DNA from: Polyangiaceae bacterium UTPRO1 | GTDB taxonomy: Bacteria; Desulfobacterota; Binatia; UTPRO1 | Direction of reading: 5' to 3' | Assembly: GCA_002050235.1 (NCBI GenBank) | Contig: MWST01000011.1 | Coordinates: 50,905 to 114,904 of the forward strand | DNA length: 64,000 bases | Shown: one piece after another, positions 28,311-36,995 of the stretch | Layout: every line of letters starts with the position of its first letter | How positions within the stretch are numbered: position 1 is the stretch's first letter | The notes under the pieces: generated by a model | The model's input: only the letters and a program-made list of their open reading frames with translations | Databases searched by the model: none | Told to the model about the DNA's origin: nothing | Program-made: the position numbers and the translations under genes

Positions 28311-29678
28311 GTGTGGGGGCGCGAATTGCAGTCCCTGCTAGTAGCGACGATCACCGCTCTCGGCGTCCTCGTCGCCGGTTGCGCGAGCGGCGTACCGCCG
28401 CTGCCGACGGTGCCCGAGCGCTGGACTGAGCCGCCGCCGCCCGCGCGACCGCCCGCCTGCTCCGAGGTCGCCGCGGTCGACGACCTCGCGCTGCGGCTCG
28501 CGGCGGCGCGACCGGGAGACGCGCTCTGCCTCGCACCCGGCGACTATCGCGGACCGTTCCATGTCGGTGCCGGCGTCACCCTCTGGGGGCCGCGCAGCGC
28601 TCGCTTGTCGAGCGCCGGGAGCGGCGACACCGTGGGGCTCTCCGGAGCAGGCGCGCGCCTGCTCGGCGTCACCGTCGACGGCAGCGGCAGCCGCTTCGAC
28701 CTCCAGGAGGCGGCCGTCCACGTCGTCGCTGCTGACCATGCTCGGGTCGAGGGCGTGCGCGTGGTGCACGCGCTCTTCGGCATCATCGTCGAGAAGTCGC
28801 GCGAGGTCGTGCTCGCCGGCAACGAGATCGAGGGCAGCGGCCGGGCGGAGATCGGCCTGCGCGGCGACGGCATCCGGATCTGGGAGACGCAGGCGTCGAC
28901 GATCGCGGACAATCGCGTCTCCGGCGCCCGCGACATCGTCATCTGGTACTCGTCCGACAACGACCTCCGCGGCAACGAGGTCGTCGGCGGCCGCTACGGC
29001 ACCCACTTCATGTACAGCCACGGCAACCGGGTGATAGGCAACCGCTACGTCGGCAACGTGGTCGGGATCTTCGTGATGTACTCGCGCGACCTCGAGATCG
29101 AGAACAATCTCCTCGCGGCTTCGAGCGGAGCGGCCGGCATGGGCCTCGGCCTCAAGGAGGCCAGCCACGTGCGCGCCGCGGACAACGTCCTGGTGCGCAA
29201 CAACCTCGGCCTCTTCATCGACAACTCGCCCTTCGAGCCCGGCACCAGCGATGAGTTTCGCGGCAACGCCTTTCGCCTCTGCGACGTCGGCATCGAGTTC
29301 CACGCCTCGATGCGCGGCAACGTCTTCCGCGCCAACAGTCTGCGCGGCAACGTCGTCCAGGTGCGCGTGGCCGGCGGCGGTGACGCCCTCGGCAACGACT
29401 GGGAAGGCAACGACTTCGACGACTATGCGGGCTACGACCTCGACGGCGACGGCGTCGGCGACGTCCCCTACGAGCTGCGCAGCTTTTCCGGCTCGCTCGC
29501 CGCCCGGCATCCGCAGCTCGATTACCTGCGCGGCTCGCCGGCGCTCTTCCTGGTCGATGCCGCGAGCCGTCTGCTACCGATCGTGCGCCCGGCGCCGGTG
29601 CTCGTCGATCGCCGGCCGGACGCCGGCCGCGCCGTGCATCCGGTGCGCACCGCTAGCGGAGTTGCCGGTGCGGATTGA
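28311..29678 (+). CDS. nosD: NosD-type maturation protein (periplasmic beta-helix)
   Basis: The copper-site maturation factor NosD is a right-handed beta-helix. Here a lipoprotein-like signal (LLVATITALGVLVAGC) is followed by CASH/NosD repeats: RVEGVRVVHALFGIIVEKSR, GDGIRIWETQASTIADNRVS, NDLRGNEVVGGRYGTHFMYS, NRVIGNRYVGNVVGIFVMYS, and LGNDWEGNDFDDYAGYDLDG near the end, a typical NosD ending. I used GTG 28311; TTG 28326 is also possible. The stop overlaps nosF by 11 bases. It acts with the NosFY ABC transporter on CuZ assembly. Confidence 0.93.
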   Translation: MWGRELQSLLVATITALGVLVAGCASGVPPLPTVPERWTEPPPPARPPACSEVAAVDDLALRLAAARPGDALCLAPGDYRGPFHVGAGVTLWGPRSARLSSAGSGDTVGLSGAGARLLGVTVDGSGSRFDLQEAAVHVVAADHARVEGVRVVHALFGIIVEKSREVVLAGNEIEGSGRAEIGLRGDGIRIWETQASTIADNRVSGARDIVIWYSSDNDLRGNEVVGGRYGTHFMYSHGNRVIGNRYVGNVVGIFVMYSRDLEIENNLLAASSGAAGMGLGLKEASHVRAADNVLVRNNLGLFIDNSPFEPGTSDEFRGNAFRLCDVGIEFHASMRGNVFRANSLRGNVVQVRVAGGGDALGNDWEGNDFDDYAGYDLDGDGVGDVPYELRSFSGSLAARHPQLDYLRGSPALFLVDAASRLLPIVRPAPVLVDRRPDAGRAVHPVRTASGVAGAD

Positions 29679-30552
29679 GGTCCGGGCGCTGAGCCGCCGC
29701 TTCGGCAAGGTGGTGGCGCTCGCCGACATCGCTCTCGCGCTTCCGGCCGGATGCCGGATCGGACTCGTCGGCCCCAACGGTTCGGGCAAGTCCACCCTCC
29801 TGCGCGTGCTCATGGGCCTGCTCGAGCACGAGGGCGAAGTGCGCGTGGGCGGCCTCGACCCCCGGCGGCAGCGGCTCGAGCTGGCGCGCCGGCTCGCCTA
29901 CGTGCCGCAGATTGCGCCCGCCCTGGCGGCCACGGTCGCCGAGCTGGCGCGGGTCGTCGAGACCCTGCGCGGCCTCGATGTCGCCGGGCTCGCGGCCTAC
30001 GCCGAGGCGCTCGGTCTGCACTGGACCGCCATCGCCGACGTGTCGCTGCGGGCTCTCTCGGGCGGGATGCGTCAGAAGCTGCTGGTGGCCTTGGCGCTGG
30101 CGGCGCGCGCCGAGCTGCTGGTGCTCGACGAGCCGACGGCCAGCCTCGACGTCGCCACACGCGAGACCTTCTTTCGCATGTTCGACGAGCTGCCGGCGAC
30201 GACCACCTCGATCCTCTGCTCGCATCGTCTCGACGAGATGCGCCATCTGGTGGACCACGTCGTTTGCCTCGAGGAGGGACGGGTCCGCTTCGACGGGCCG
30301 GCCGAGGCCTACCTGGCGACGCGGGCACTGTCGGTGATCGAAGTCCGGCTCGCCGCCGGCGCCGATTCCGCCTGGCTCGACGAGCTCGGCTTCACGGCCG
30401 GCCACGCCGGCTGGTGGCGGCGCACCGTCGACCGGACGGAGAAGCTCGCGCTGCTGCCGCGCCTGGCGGCTGCAGGAGACTGCCGATTGGCCGACTTCAA
30501 CGTCCGCGATCTCGAATCGATCGTGGTCGAGGATCCGCGGGAGGCCAGGTGA
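29668..30552 (+). CDS. nosF: NosF-type ABC transporter ATPase
   Basis: The Walker A motif GPNGSGKST, the Q-loop region AYVPQ, the signature LSGGMRQK and Walker B LLVLDEP with the H-loop in LCSHRLDEM are in the normal order. Start GTG 29668 is preceded by GCGGAG and lies inside the last codons of nosD, implying coupled translation. The ATPase would power the NosY permease during CuZ maturation. The last 60 residues extend past the ABC domain, as in other NosF. Confidence 0.93.
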   Translation: MRIEVRALSRRFGKVVALADIALALPAGCRIGLVGPNGSGKSTLLRVLMGLLEHEGEVRVGGLDPRRQRLELARRLAYVPQIAPALAATVAELARVVETLRGLDVAGLAAYAEALGLHWTAIADVSLRALSGGMRQKLLVALALAARAELLVLDEPTASLDVATRETFFRMFDELPATTTSILCSHRLDEMRHLVDHVVCLEEGRVRFDGPAEAYLATRALSVIEVRLAAGADSAWLDELGFTAGHAGWWRRTVDRTEKLALLPRLAAAGDCRLADFNVRDLESIVVEDPREAR

Positions 30553-31028
30553 GGGCTGCTGTCGTCTGGGGCGCCGCCGCCGTCGCCGCGGCGCTGGCCG
30601 TGGCCGGAGGCGTCGCCGTCCTGCAGCGTGCCCCCGCCGGCCCGATCGAGCCCGCCTGGGACCGCGAGCCGTGCGCGCACTGTCGCATGCATCTCTCCGA
30701 GCCGGGGTTCGCAGCACAACTGCGGACGGCGGACGGCGCGGTGCTCTTCTTCGACGATCCCGGGTGCCTCTTCCTCCGGCAGGCCGGATCCAGGGAGCGG
30801 CCGCAGGCCGTCTACTTCCACCATGTACGCGAGGACCGCTGGCTCACTGCGGCCGAGGTCGGATTCGTCGGCGGCGAGCGCACGCCGATGGGCTGGGGCT
30901 TCGCCGCCGTCGCCGCCGACGAGCCGGGCGCCGTGGCGCTCGAGGTCGCTCGTGCCGCCGTGCTCGCGGCGGCGGATGCCGCCGTCCGCGCCTCCGGAAA
31001 GGAGCCCCATGGCCGGGCGGCGCGCTGA
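30549..31028 (+). CDS. nosL: NosL-like copper-binding protein
   Basis: An N-terminal anchor helix (residues 4-22) is followed by EPCAHCRMHLSEPGFAAQL, a CxxCxM copper-site motif like that of NosL, and by FFDDPGCLF and TPMGWGFAAV, both usual in NosL. The family delivers copper to apo-NosZ outside the membrane. GTG 30549 overlaps the nosF stop (GTGA), and its 3' end overlaps nosY by 20 bases, so it is firmly part of the operon. Most NosL are lipoproteins; this one seems instead membrane-anchored. Confidence 0.85.
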   Translation: MRAAVVWGAAAVAAALAVAGGVAVLQRAPAGPIEPAWDREPCAHCRMHLSEPGFAAQLRTADGAVLFFDDPGCLFLRQAGSRERPQAVYFHHVREDRWLTAAEVGFVGGERTPMGWGFAAVAADEPGAVALEVARAAVLAAADAAVRASGKEPHGRAAR

Positions 31029-31851
31029 GATCCTGGCGCTCGCGCGGCTCGATGCGCACGAAGTCCTGCGCTCGCACTGGCCGGTCGTGGTCGGGCTGCT
31101 CTACACGGCGCTCGCGGCTCTGCTCACCTTCGCCGCGCTCCGCGAGTCCACGGTGCTCGGCTTCACCGGTACCGGGCGCGTGCTGCTCGCCTTCGCTCAC
31201 GGTCTACTGCTGCTGTTGCCGCTGCTCGCGCTCTCCGCCACCGGGCAGACGCTCAACCGGGCACGCGAAGAGGGAGCGCTCGAGCTGCTCTTTGGTCACC
31301 CGGTCTCGCCCGGCGGCTACTATGCCGCCGTCACCCTAGTGCGCTTCGGCCTGCTGCTGGCGCCGCTCGCCCTCATCCTGCTGGCGCTGCCGGCGATCAC
31401 CTGGGCCACTCTCGGCGATCCGGTGCCGTGGGGCTACCTCGGGCGCACGCTCGCCGTCGGCGCGGCGCTGCTCTGGACCTTCACGGGGATCGGCATGGCG
31501 CTCTCGGCGCACGTCGCCAATCAGGCCAGGGCGGCCATCTTCGGCCTGCTCGTCTGGGCGGGAGCGGTGGCGCTGGTCGACTTCGCCCTGATCGCGGTGA
31601 TGCTCCAGTGGCGGCTCCACGCCGGCACGGCCTTCTTCCTGGCGGCGCTCAATCCGGTGCAGTGCGCACGCCTGGCGCTGATCTCCGGCCAGGACCCGGA
31701 GCTCGCCGCTTTTGGACCGGTCGGCTTCTTCCTGGCGCAGCGGCTCGGTGCCCGCGGGCTCCTGGTGCTCGGCCTCGTCTGGCCGCTGGTAGCGGGCACG
31801 CTTGCCTGGCTCGTCGGCCGGGCTCGCTTCCGCCGCGGAGATTTGGTGTGA
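31009..31851 (+). CDS. nosY: NosY-type ABC transporter permease
   Basis: The 280 residues have six transmembrane segments. Between the second and third segments lies the NosY/ABC-2 signature of NRAREEGALELLFGHPVSPGGYY, quoted here by its core REEGALELLFGHPVS. ATG 31009 follows GGAAAGGAGCCCC. Together with nosF and nosD it forms the maturation transporter, which probably supplies a sulfur species for CuZ. Confidence 0.92.
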   Translation: MAGRRAEILALARLDAHEVLRSHWPVVVGLLYTALAALLTFAALRESTVLGFTGTGRVLLAFAHGLLLLLPLLALSATGQTLNRAREEGALELLFGHPVSPGGYYAAVTLVRFGLLLAPLALILLALPAITWATLGDPVPWGYLGRTLAVGAALLWTFTGIGMALSAHVANQARAAIFGLLVWAGAVALVDFALIAVMLQWRLHAGTAFFLAALNPVQCARLALISGQDPELAAFGPVGFFLAQRLGARGLLVLGLVWPLVAGTLAWLVGRARFRRGDLV

Positions 31852-31891
31852 CCCAGAACGGCTATGGCCGCTTTCGACAGGAGACGATGAC

Positions 31892-32548
31892 ATGAAGCTC
31901 GCACTCGAGAAGTTCTACGACTTCGTCCAGCAGCCGGTGCGCCTGCGCTCGCGACTGCCGCTCGCCCTTCTCGTGATCCCGTTGCTGCTCGCGTTCACGG
32001 CGCCGCTCTGGAACATCTCGATGATCGCGCCGCAGTATCCTAAAGGGCTCTCGCTCGACATCTACGCGCACAAGGTCGAGGGTGGCCGCGGCGGCGCCGA
32101 CATCCAGGAGATCAATACCCTGAACCACTACATCGGCATGGCGCCGATAAACCGCGCCGCGCTCTCGGACCTCGATTGGCTGCCCTTCGCGCTCGGTGTG
32201 CTGGTCATCCTCACCCTGCGCGTCGCCGCCATCGGCAACATCAGCTCGCTCATAGACCTGGCGGTGATCACGGGCTACTTCTCGCTGTTCTCGTTGTCCC
32301 GCTTCGTCTACCGGCTATGGGTGCTCGGTCACAACCTCGACCCGCAAGCGCCGGTCAGGGTCGCTCCCTTCATGCCGGCGGTGTTCGGCACCAAGCAGAT
32401 CGCCAACTTCACCGTCACCAGTCTGCCGCGGCTGGGGAGCGTCTACATGGGCATCTTCGCTCTCGGGGTAGGCGGCCTCACTGTCTGGCATCTCTGGAGC
32501 GGCCGCCGCGACGCCATGCGCGCCGAGCGCTCCGCTTTGATGCCGTAG
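31892..32548 (+). CDS. NosB-like membrane protein of clade II nos clusters
   Basis: The 218-residue protein has about five transmembrane segments and the string NTLNHYIGMAPI. From memory this recurs in conserved membrane proteins of clade II nos clusters, which are called NosB or left unnamed. The large loop after the first segment contains PQYPKGLSLDIYAHKV. It is last in the operon, 40 bases after nosY, with ACAGGAGACG before ATG 31892. Its biochemical role is not established. I am confident of cluster membership but not of the exact NosB orthology. Confidence 0.72.
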   Translation: MKLALEKFYDFVQQPVRLRSRLPLALLVIPLLLAFTAPLWNISMIAPQYPKGLSLDIYAHKVEGGRGGADIQEINTLNHYIGMAPINRAALSDLDWLPFALGVLVILTLRVAAIGNISSLIDLAVITGYFSLFSLSRFVYRLWVLGHNLDPQAPVRVAPFMPAVFGTKQIANFTVTSLPRLGSVYMGIFALGVGGLTVWHLWSGRRDAMRAERSALMP

Positions 32549-32595
32549 ACTCCCGGGCCCGCGCCGCCGCGGCAGTCGCCGCGGCGGTATGCGCG

Positions 32596-33948
32596 TCAGC
32601 GCTCGGTGATGGCGATCATCCGCTCGAGGGCTCGGCGCGCGTCGCGGACGATGACGGCGCGCTCCTCGGCGGGCAGGCGCTCGCGCGTACCCGAGATCTC
32701 GTTCACGACGTCGCCCGGCAGCACCCGGTTCAGGTCGGGCGGCGTGCCTTTGCGGAGCAGGTCGAGGATGGCGACGAGGTGCGGCGGGTCGTTCCGCGAC
32801 ATCGTCGCGCACCCGCAGCCCATGCCGGCGAAGCCGTCGCGCGGCACGTCGGCCACGTTCACGACCTCGACGCCGCGAAGCGCCCCCTGGTCGCGGGCAT
32901 TGCGGACGAAGTGGCCTTCGGTGGCGATCGCGAGCTTGTCGCCCGGCTTGGCGTCGGTCATCGCCTTCCAGAGGTAGCTCGTAGAGCCCGCCCCGTCGGC
33001 GGCGTCGACGACCACCTTCGGGCATTCCGGATGCACGAGCACGCGGTAGCCGCGCTCGCGCCAGTACTGCACGTGCTCCGGGGTGAACACGGTGTGCACG
33101 CCGCAGAAGCCGCCCCAGAGCACCATCTGCGCCCGGTCGAGCCGCGCCCGCTCTGCGGCGGAGAGGCCGGCGATGGTCTCGGCCGCCCCCGTCAGGCCCC
33201 CGGACCACTGGAAGAGGGCGTCGGGCGCCACGTGGCACCAGCCGGCCACGACCTCGCCCAGGTGCCGGTCGGGGACGAAGAAGACTTTCTTTTGCTGCGC
33301 CAGCGCCCAGGCGACGACCTTGGCGGCGTTCGAGCTCGTACAGACGGAGCCGCCGGTCCTGCCCGCGAGGGCCTTCACCCGGCCCGACGTGTTCATGTAG
33401 GCGACCACGAGCAGGTCGTCGCCGTAGCGGCGGTAGAGATCGTCGAACACCGGTTCCACCATGTGGTCCTTGGCCATCATCTCCATGGTGCAACCGGACT
33501 TCGGGTTGGTGATCCACACGTCCTGATCGGGGGCGGCGAGTATGGCGATGGCCTCGGCCATGAAGTGGACCGCCGACTCGACGAAGATCTTCACTTCGGG
33601 GCGGCGCTGGGTCTGGAGCGCCAGCTGGTACGAGTCGGCGACGTGGCCGCCGTAGCGCTCGACGAGCTTCACGATCTCGCCGCCCATATAATAGTGGGCG
33701 AGGAGCATGATGCGGTCGCCGAACGCCGCGAGCGCCGGTCGGACGTAGGCGTCCATCCACGGCAGCACGGTTTCGGGAAGGCGGTCGGGGAGGGCCAGAT
33801 ACTCCTCGGCGTACGGCTTGAACTCCTCCTGGTACCAGTCGAGCGGCAGGTCGGTCTGGCAGATCGGCATGTCGGGCACGAGCTCGATGCCGCTGCCGGG
33901 AATGTCCGGAGCCGTCGGCCGCACGTGCGTCTCGGGGGTCGTGGTCAT
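32596..33948 (-). CDS. nadA: Quinolinate synthase
   Basis: It condenses iminoaspartate with dihydroxyacetone phosphate to quinolinate in NAD synthesis, using a [4Fe-4S] cluster. LLAHYYMGGEIVKL, VESAVHFMAEA, NPKSGCTMEM, VCTSSNAAKVV, VHPECPKVV and GCGCATMSRN give the family motifs and the cluster-ligand cysteines. At 450 residues it is longer than the usual 300-370, with a 60-residue N-terminal extension. ATG 33948 overlaps the stop of the upstream flavoprotein gene as ATGA, so the two are translationally coupled. The customary partner NadB (aspartate oxidase) is not in the window. Confidence 0.94.
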   Translation of the reverse strand: MTTTPETHVRPTAPDIPGSGIELVPDMPICQTDLPLDWYQEEFKPYAEEYLALPDRLPETVLPWMDAYVRPALAAFGDRIMLLAHYYMGGEIVKLVERYGGHVADSYQLALQTQRRPEVKIFVESAVHFMAEAIAILAAPDQDVWITNPKSGCTMEMMAKDHMVEPVFDDLYRRYGDDLLVVAYMNTSGRVKALAGRTGGSVCTSSNAAKVVAWALAQQKKVFFVPDRHLGEVVAGWCHVAPDALFQWSGGLTGAAETIAGLSAAERARLDRAQMVLWGGFCGVHTVFTPEHVQYWRERGYRVLVHPECPKVVVDAADGAGSTSYLWKAMTDAKPGDKLAIATEGHFVRNARDQGALRGVEVVNVADVPRDGFAGMGCGCATMSRNDPPHLVAILDLLRKGTPPDLNRVLPGDVVNEISGTRERLPAEERAVIVRDARRALERMIAITER

Positions 33949-35237
33949 GATGACTTCGTCGCTAGCAGCCGCGCGGCCGTGACACCACCCGGCGGCGCTG
34001 CCGGAGCCCCGGGGCGCGCACTGCCGACGACGGCGGCGAGCGCCTGCAGGGCCCGCTGCGCCCGGGTGACGTAGGGGTTGTCGGTGTCCCACGCATACCC
34101 GGCGAGCACCGAGCAGATCTGCCGCATGACGCCGGGGCTCCGCGGTGCCGCGAACAGGATCGCAGGCAGGCGCTGGTCGTACCAGGCGTCGATGTAGGCT
34201 CGGAACGTCGCCACGCCGCGCTCCAGGTAGTCGGCGTAGTCCGTCTGCCAGTCCACCTGCTCGCCGCGTAGTTCGCGGCCGAGCACCTGGGCGGCGCGCA
34301 GCGCCGAGGCCATCGCCAGGGTGACTCCGGAGCTGAAGACCGGGTCGAGGAACTCGGTGGCGTTGCCGGCCAGTGCGAAGCGCGGACCGAACAGTCGTTT
34401 GATGCCGCACGAGTAACCGGCGATGCGGCGCGGCGGGAAGACCATCTGCACGTTCCGCAAGCGCCCGGCGATGTTGCTGTCGCTGGCCACGATCTCCCGC
34501 AGCTGCGCTTCGGGATCGGCGGCGAACTGCCGGTAGAAGTCCGGCCGGGCGACGACGCCGATGCTGGTGATGCCGTTGGAGAACGGGATGATCCACGTCC
34601 AGGCGTCGCGGGGATGGACGCAGATCCAGATCTTGCCTTCCTCGCGCCCCGCCGGCCGCAGGTCCCCGGTGACGTGGGTGAAGAGCGACTCGCGCACCGG
34701 CAGCGTCGACGGCGCCTCGAGGTCGAGCAGCCGCGGCAGCACGCGGCCGTAGCCGCTGCAATCGAGCACGAAGCGAGTGGTGACGTTGCGCCGGCCGCCG
34801 TCGGGCAAGTCGAGTCCCACCTCGGCGTGGTCCGCGGCGAAGCGCACCGTGGAGACGCCGTGGCCGTAGAGGATCTCCACCCCGCGCGCCGCTACGGTGT
34901 CGGCCAGGACCTTGTCGAAATCCGCCCGCGGCACCTGGAACGTGTAGTCCCACCCGCCCTGCAGTTGGTTGGCGAAGTCGAATTCGCAGATCTCGTCGCC
35001 GCGGCGGAAGAGCGCACCGTGCTTGCGCAGGTAGCCGCGCTGCTCGACGGCATCGAGCAGATCTACGGCCTGCAGCAGATCCATGGTGTGCGGCAGCAGG
35101 CTCTCGCCGATCACGAAGCGCGGGAAGCGCAGCTTCTCGACCACGAGCGGCCGGAACCCCTCACGGCGCAGCTCTGCCGCCGCTACCGCGCCGGCCGGAC
35201 CGGCGCCGATTATCACCACGTCGCTTTCGATTACCAT
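33945..35237 (-). CDS. Flavin-dependent halogenase-like FAD monooxygenase
   Basis: The N-terminal dinucleotide fold VIIGAGPAGAVAAAELR binds FAD. FPRFVIGESLLPHTMDLL is typical of the GESLLP clade of tryptophan-halogenase-like and geranylgeranyl-reductase-like flavoproteins. DAWTWIIPF contains the WxWxIP motif of flavin-dependent halogenases, and GNATEFLDPVFSSGVTLA is the C-terminal FAD motif. Start ATG 35237 has GATGGGGGC upstream. Overlap with nadA (4 bases) suggests a related metabolic role or mere compaction. Halogenation versus hydroxylation or reduction cannot be decided by eye. Confidence 0.83.
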   Translation of the reverse strand: MVIESDVVIIGAGPAGAVAAAELRREGFRPLVVEKLRFPRFVIGESLLPHTMDLLQAVDLLDAVEQRGYLRKHGALFRRGDEICEFDFANQLQGGWDYTFQVPRADFDKVLADTVAARGVEILYGHGVSTVRFAADHAEVGLDLPDGGRRNVTTRFVLDCSGYGRVLPRLLDLEAPSTLPVRESLFTHVTGDLRPAGREEGKIWICVHPRDAWTWIIPFSNGITSIGVVARPDFYRQFAADPEAQLREIVASDSNIAGRLRNVQMVFPPRRIAGYSCGIKRLFGPRFALAGNATEFLDPVFSSGVTLAMASALRAAQVLGRELRGEQVDWQTDYADYLERGVATFRAYIDAWYDQRLPAILFAAPRSPGVMRQICSVLAGYAWDTDNPYVTRAQRALQALAAVVGSARPGAPAAPPGGVTAARLLATKSS

Positions 35238-35574
35238 TGCGCCCCCATCGTAAAGAACGGGTCGGAGAGGTTCTGAGCGTTCCGACTGGCCGATGCCGGC
35301 GTCGAATGTCAACCGGGCGCGGACCGCCGCCGCGCGGGCTTGCGTCTGCCGGTACGCTCAGTTCGATCGCCGTGCCACTGCGGTGCGCGGCGCCCGCGTC
35401 GAGCGCGTCGCAGTCGCAGGCGAGACCGGCGCCGCCGTTCAGCGCCGGGCTGGCGGCGCAATCGGCGCCGGTGTCGAGGCAGTGGCGGGTCGCGGCGATC
35501 ACGCGTCCGCTGCCGTTGCGGGAGCGTGCGCAACCGCCGTCGACTCGGCTCCGGGCGCGTGGCATGTGGCGGCG
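35238..35574. other. Divergent intergenic region
   Basis: These 337 bases separate the halogenase-like gene from the acetyltransferase. Open frames across it are low-complexity Ala/Arg shadows. No promoter could be assigned. Confidence 0.4.
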
Positions 35575-36222
35575 ATGGTCCACACGATCCGCCGCGCCGC
35601 GCCGCGCGACCTGCCCTTCGTCGCCTGGGTGCAGCAGGAAGCGGCGCGCTCGCATCTGCCGTTCGGATTCTGGGATCTCGCGTTCCCGGGTCCGGACACC
35701 TATCGCCTGCGCCTCATGGAACGGATCGCGAGCCTCGAGCCGGCGTCGTTCACGCATTGGTCGAGGTTCCTCGTCGCCGAGGTGGACGGCGAGCCCGCGG
35801 CGGCGCTCTCGGCCTACGACGATGCGCAGGCGGCGAGCGGCGAGAGCTTCTTTCGCGCCGTCGTCGAGGCGATGACGGCGGAGGGCTGGAACGCCGAGCG
35901 GCTCGGCGCGATGCAGCAACGCCTCGCTCCCTTTCTCGCCTGCATGGCCGAGCAGCCGGACGACACCTGGATCATCGAGTGGGTGGCGACGCGGCCGAGC
36001 CATCGCGGCAGAGGGCTCACGAGGGCGCTGCTGCGCGCGATACTCGATGCGGGCCGCGCCCGCGGGCATACGCGCTTCCAGGTGAGCGTTCTCATCGGCA
36101 ATGAGCCGGCGCAGCGCGCGTACGAAGGCGCCGGCTTCACGGTCTGCGGCGAGCGCCGCGATCCGACGTTCGAGGCGACGCTCGGGAGTCCGGGCATGCG
36201 CTGGCTAAGGCGCGGCGCCTGA
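35575..36222 (+). CDS. GNAT-family N-acetyltransferase
   Basis: The acetyl-CoA binding motif A is EWVATRPSHRGRGLTRALLRAIL (core RPSHRGRGLTRAL), followed by FQVSVLIGNEPAQRAYEGAGF, the motif B region. The start MVHTIRRAAPRDLPFVAWV at ATG 35575 is typical. A long N-terminal insert (about 20-110) makes the 215-residue protein larger than minimal GNATs. The substrate is unknown. It stands alone. Confidence 0.87.
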   Translation: MVHTIRRAAPRDLPFVAWVQQEAARSHLPFGFWDLAFPGPDTYRLRLMERIASLEPASFTHWSRFLVAEVDGEPAAALSAYDDAQAASGESFFRAVVEAMTAEGWNAERLGAMQQRLAPFLACMAEQPDDTWIIEWVATRPSHRGRGLTRALLRAILDAGRARGHTRFQVSVLIGNEPAQRAYEGAGFTVCGERRDPTFEATLGSPGMRWLRRGA

Positions 36223-36407
36223 AGCGCCGCCGCGTGCGCACCGGCGGCGCGCGACCGTGGTGGTCGACGGAGCCGTCCGGAGCGACAGCGGCCTCTTTCC
36301 GAGGGTGCGCACCGGGCGCGCGCGAACATCGTGGTCGGGGAGCTCGGCAGTGCGGCGCCGGCGAGGAGGATCTGCGGGACCGCGGCGCCGGGAACACGCG
36401 CTCGCGG

Positions 36408-36938
36408 TCAGGGGCGGGTGCGTCGACGGCTCTCGGAGCCGGCGGCAGGATCGAGCCGTGCTTGCAGCGTCCGCAGCTCGGGCATGAGGTCCGAGGCGAC
36501 GTCGTTCGGATCGTTCTTGATCTCGGTCAGGAGCGCCAGGGCCTCGTGTTTCCTGGCGGGATCTGCCGCGGCCAGCGCCGAGCACAGCCAGGCGCGCGCG
36601 AGCTGGAGCGTCCGCACCGCCAGCATCGATACGAGCCCCTCGCCGCTGCCCGTCGCCCAGGTGCCGATCTGCCACTGCCAGTGCTCGGCCTTGGCGAGAT
36701 GGTCGAGCGCACGCTGCGCGGCGTCCGCCTCGATGCCCAGCGCGACCCGCTCGGCAACGAGCGGGACCAGCTCGGCATGCGAAGCAGCGAGCGCCACGCC
36801 GAGCGCGGCCCGCGCGGCATCCTCCTCGAGACAGCGCAGGCGCTGCACCTGCCGCCAGCGGCCTTCACCGCTTGCGGATACCGCCTGTGCCGCCTCGATG
36901 GCGTCAAGGATCTCGGCTTCGGTCTCCGCTGCCATCAT
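36408..36938 (-). CDS. Conserved-looking all-helical protein, unknown function
   Basis: The 176 residues are Ala/Leu/Glu-rich and predicted helical throughout, with no signal or membrane segment (ETEAEILDAIEAAQAV near the start, HEALALLTEIKNDPNDVASD near the end). No family was recognised. It is 57 bases downstream of the SDR gene on the same strand and may be co-transcribed with it. Codon third positions are strongly G/C, as in real genes here. Confidence 0.65.
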   Translation of the reverse strand: MMAAETEAEILDAIEAAQAVSASGEGRWRQVQRLRCLEEDAARAALGVALAASHAELVPLVAERVALGIEADAAQRALDHLAKAEHWQWQIGTWATGSGEGLVSMLAVRTLQLARAWLCSALAAADPARKHEALALLTEIKNDPNDVASDLMPELRTLQARLDPAAGSESRRRTRP

Positions 36939-36995
36939 CCTCCGCGTGAGACGCTCGGACTGCCCGGACGCCGCGCAAGCCGCGAACGGGGTGCG

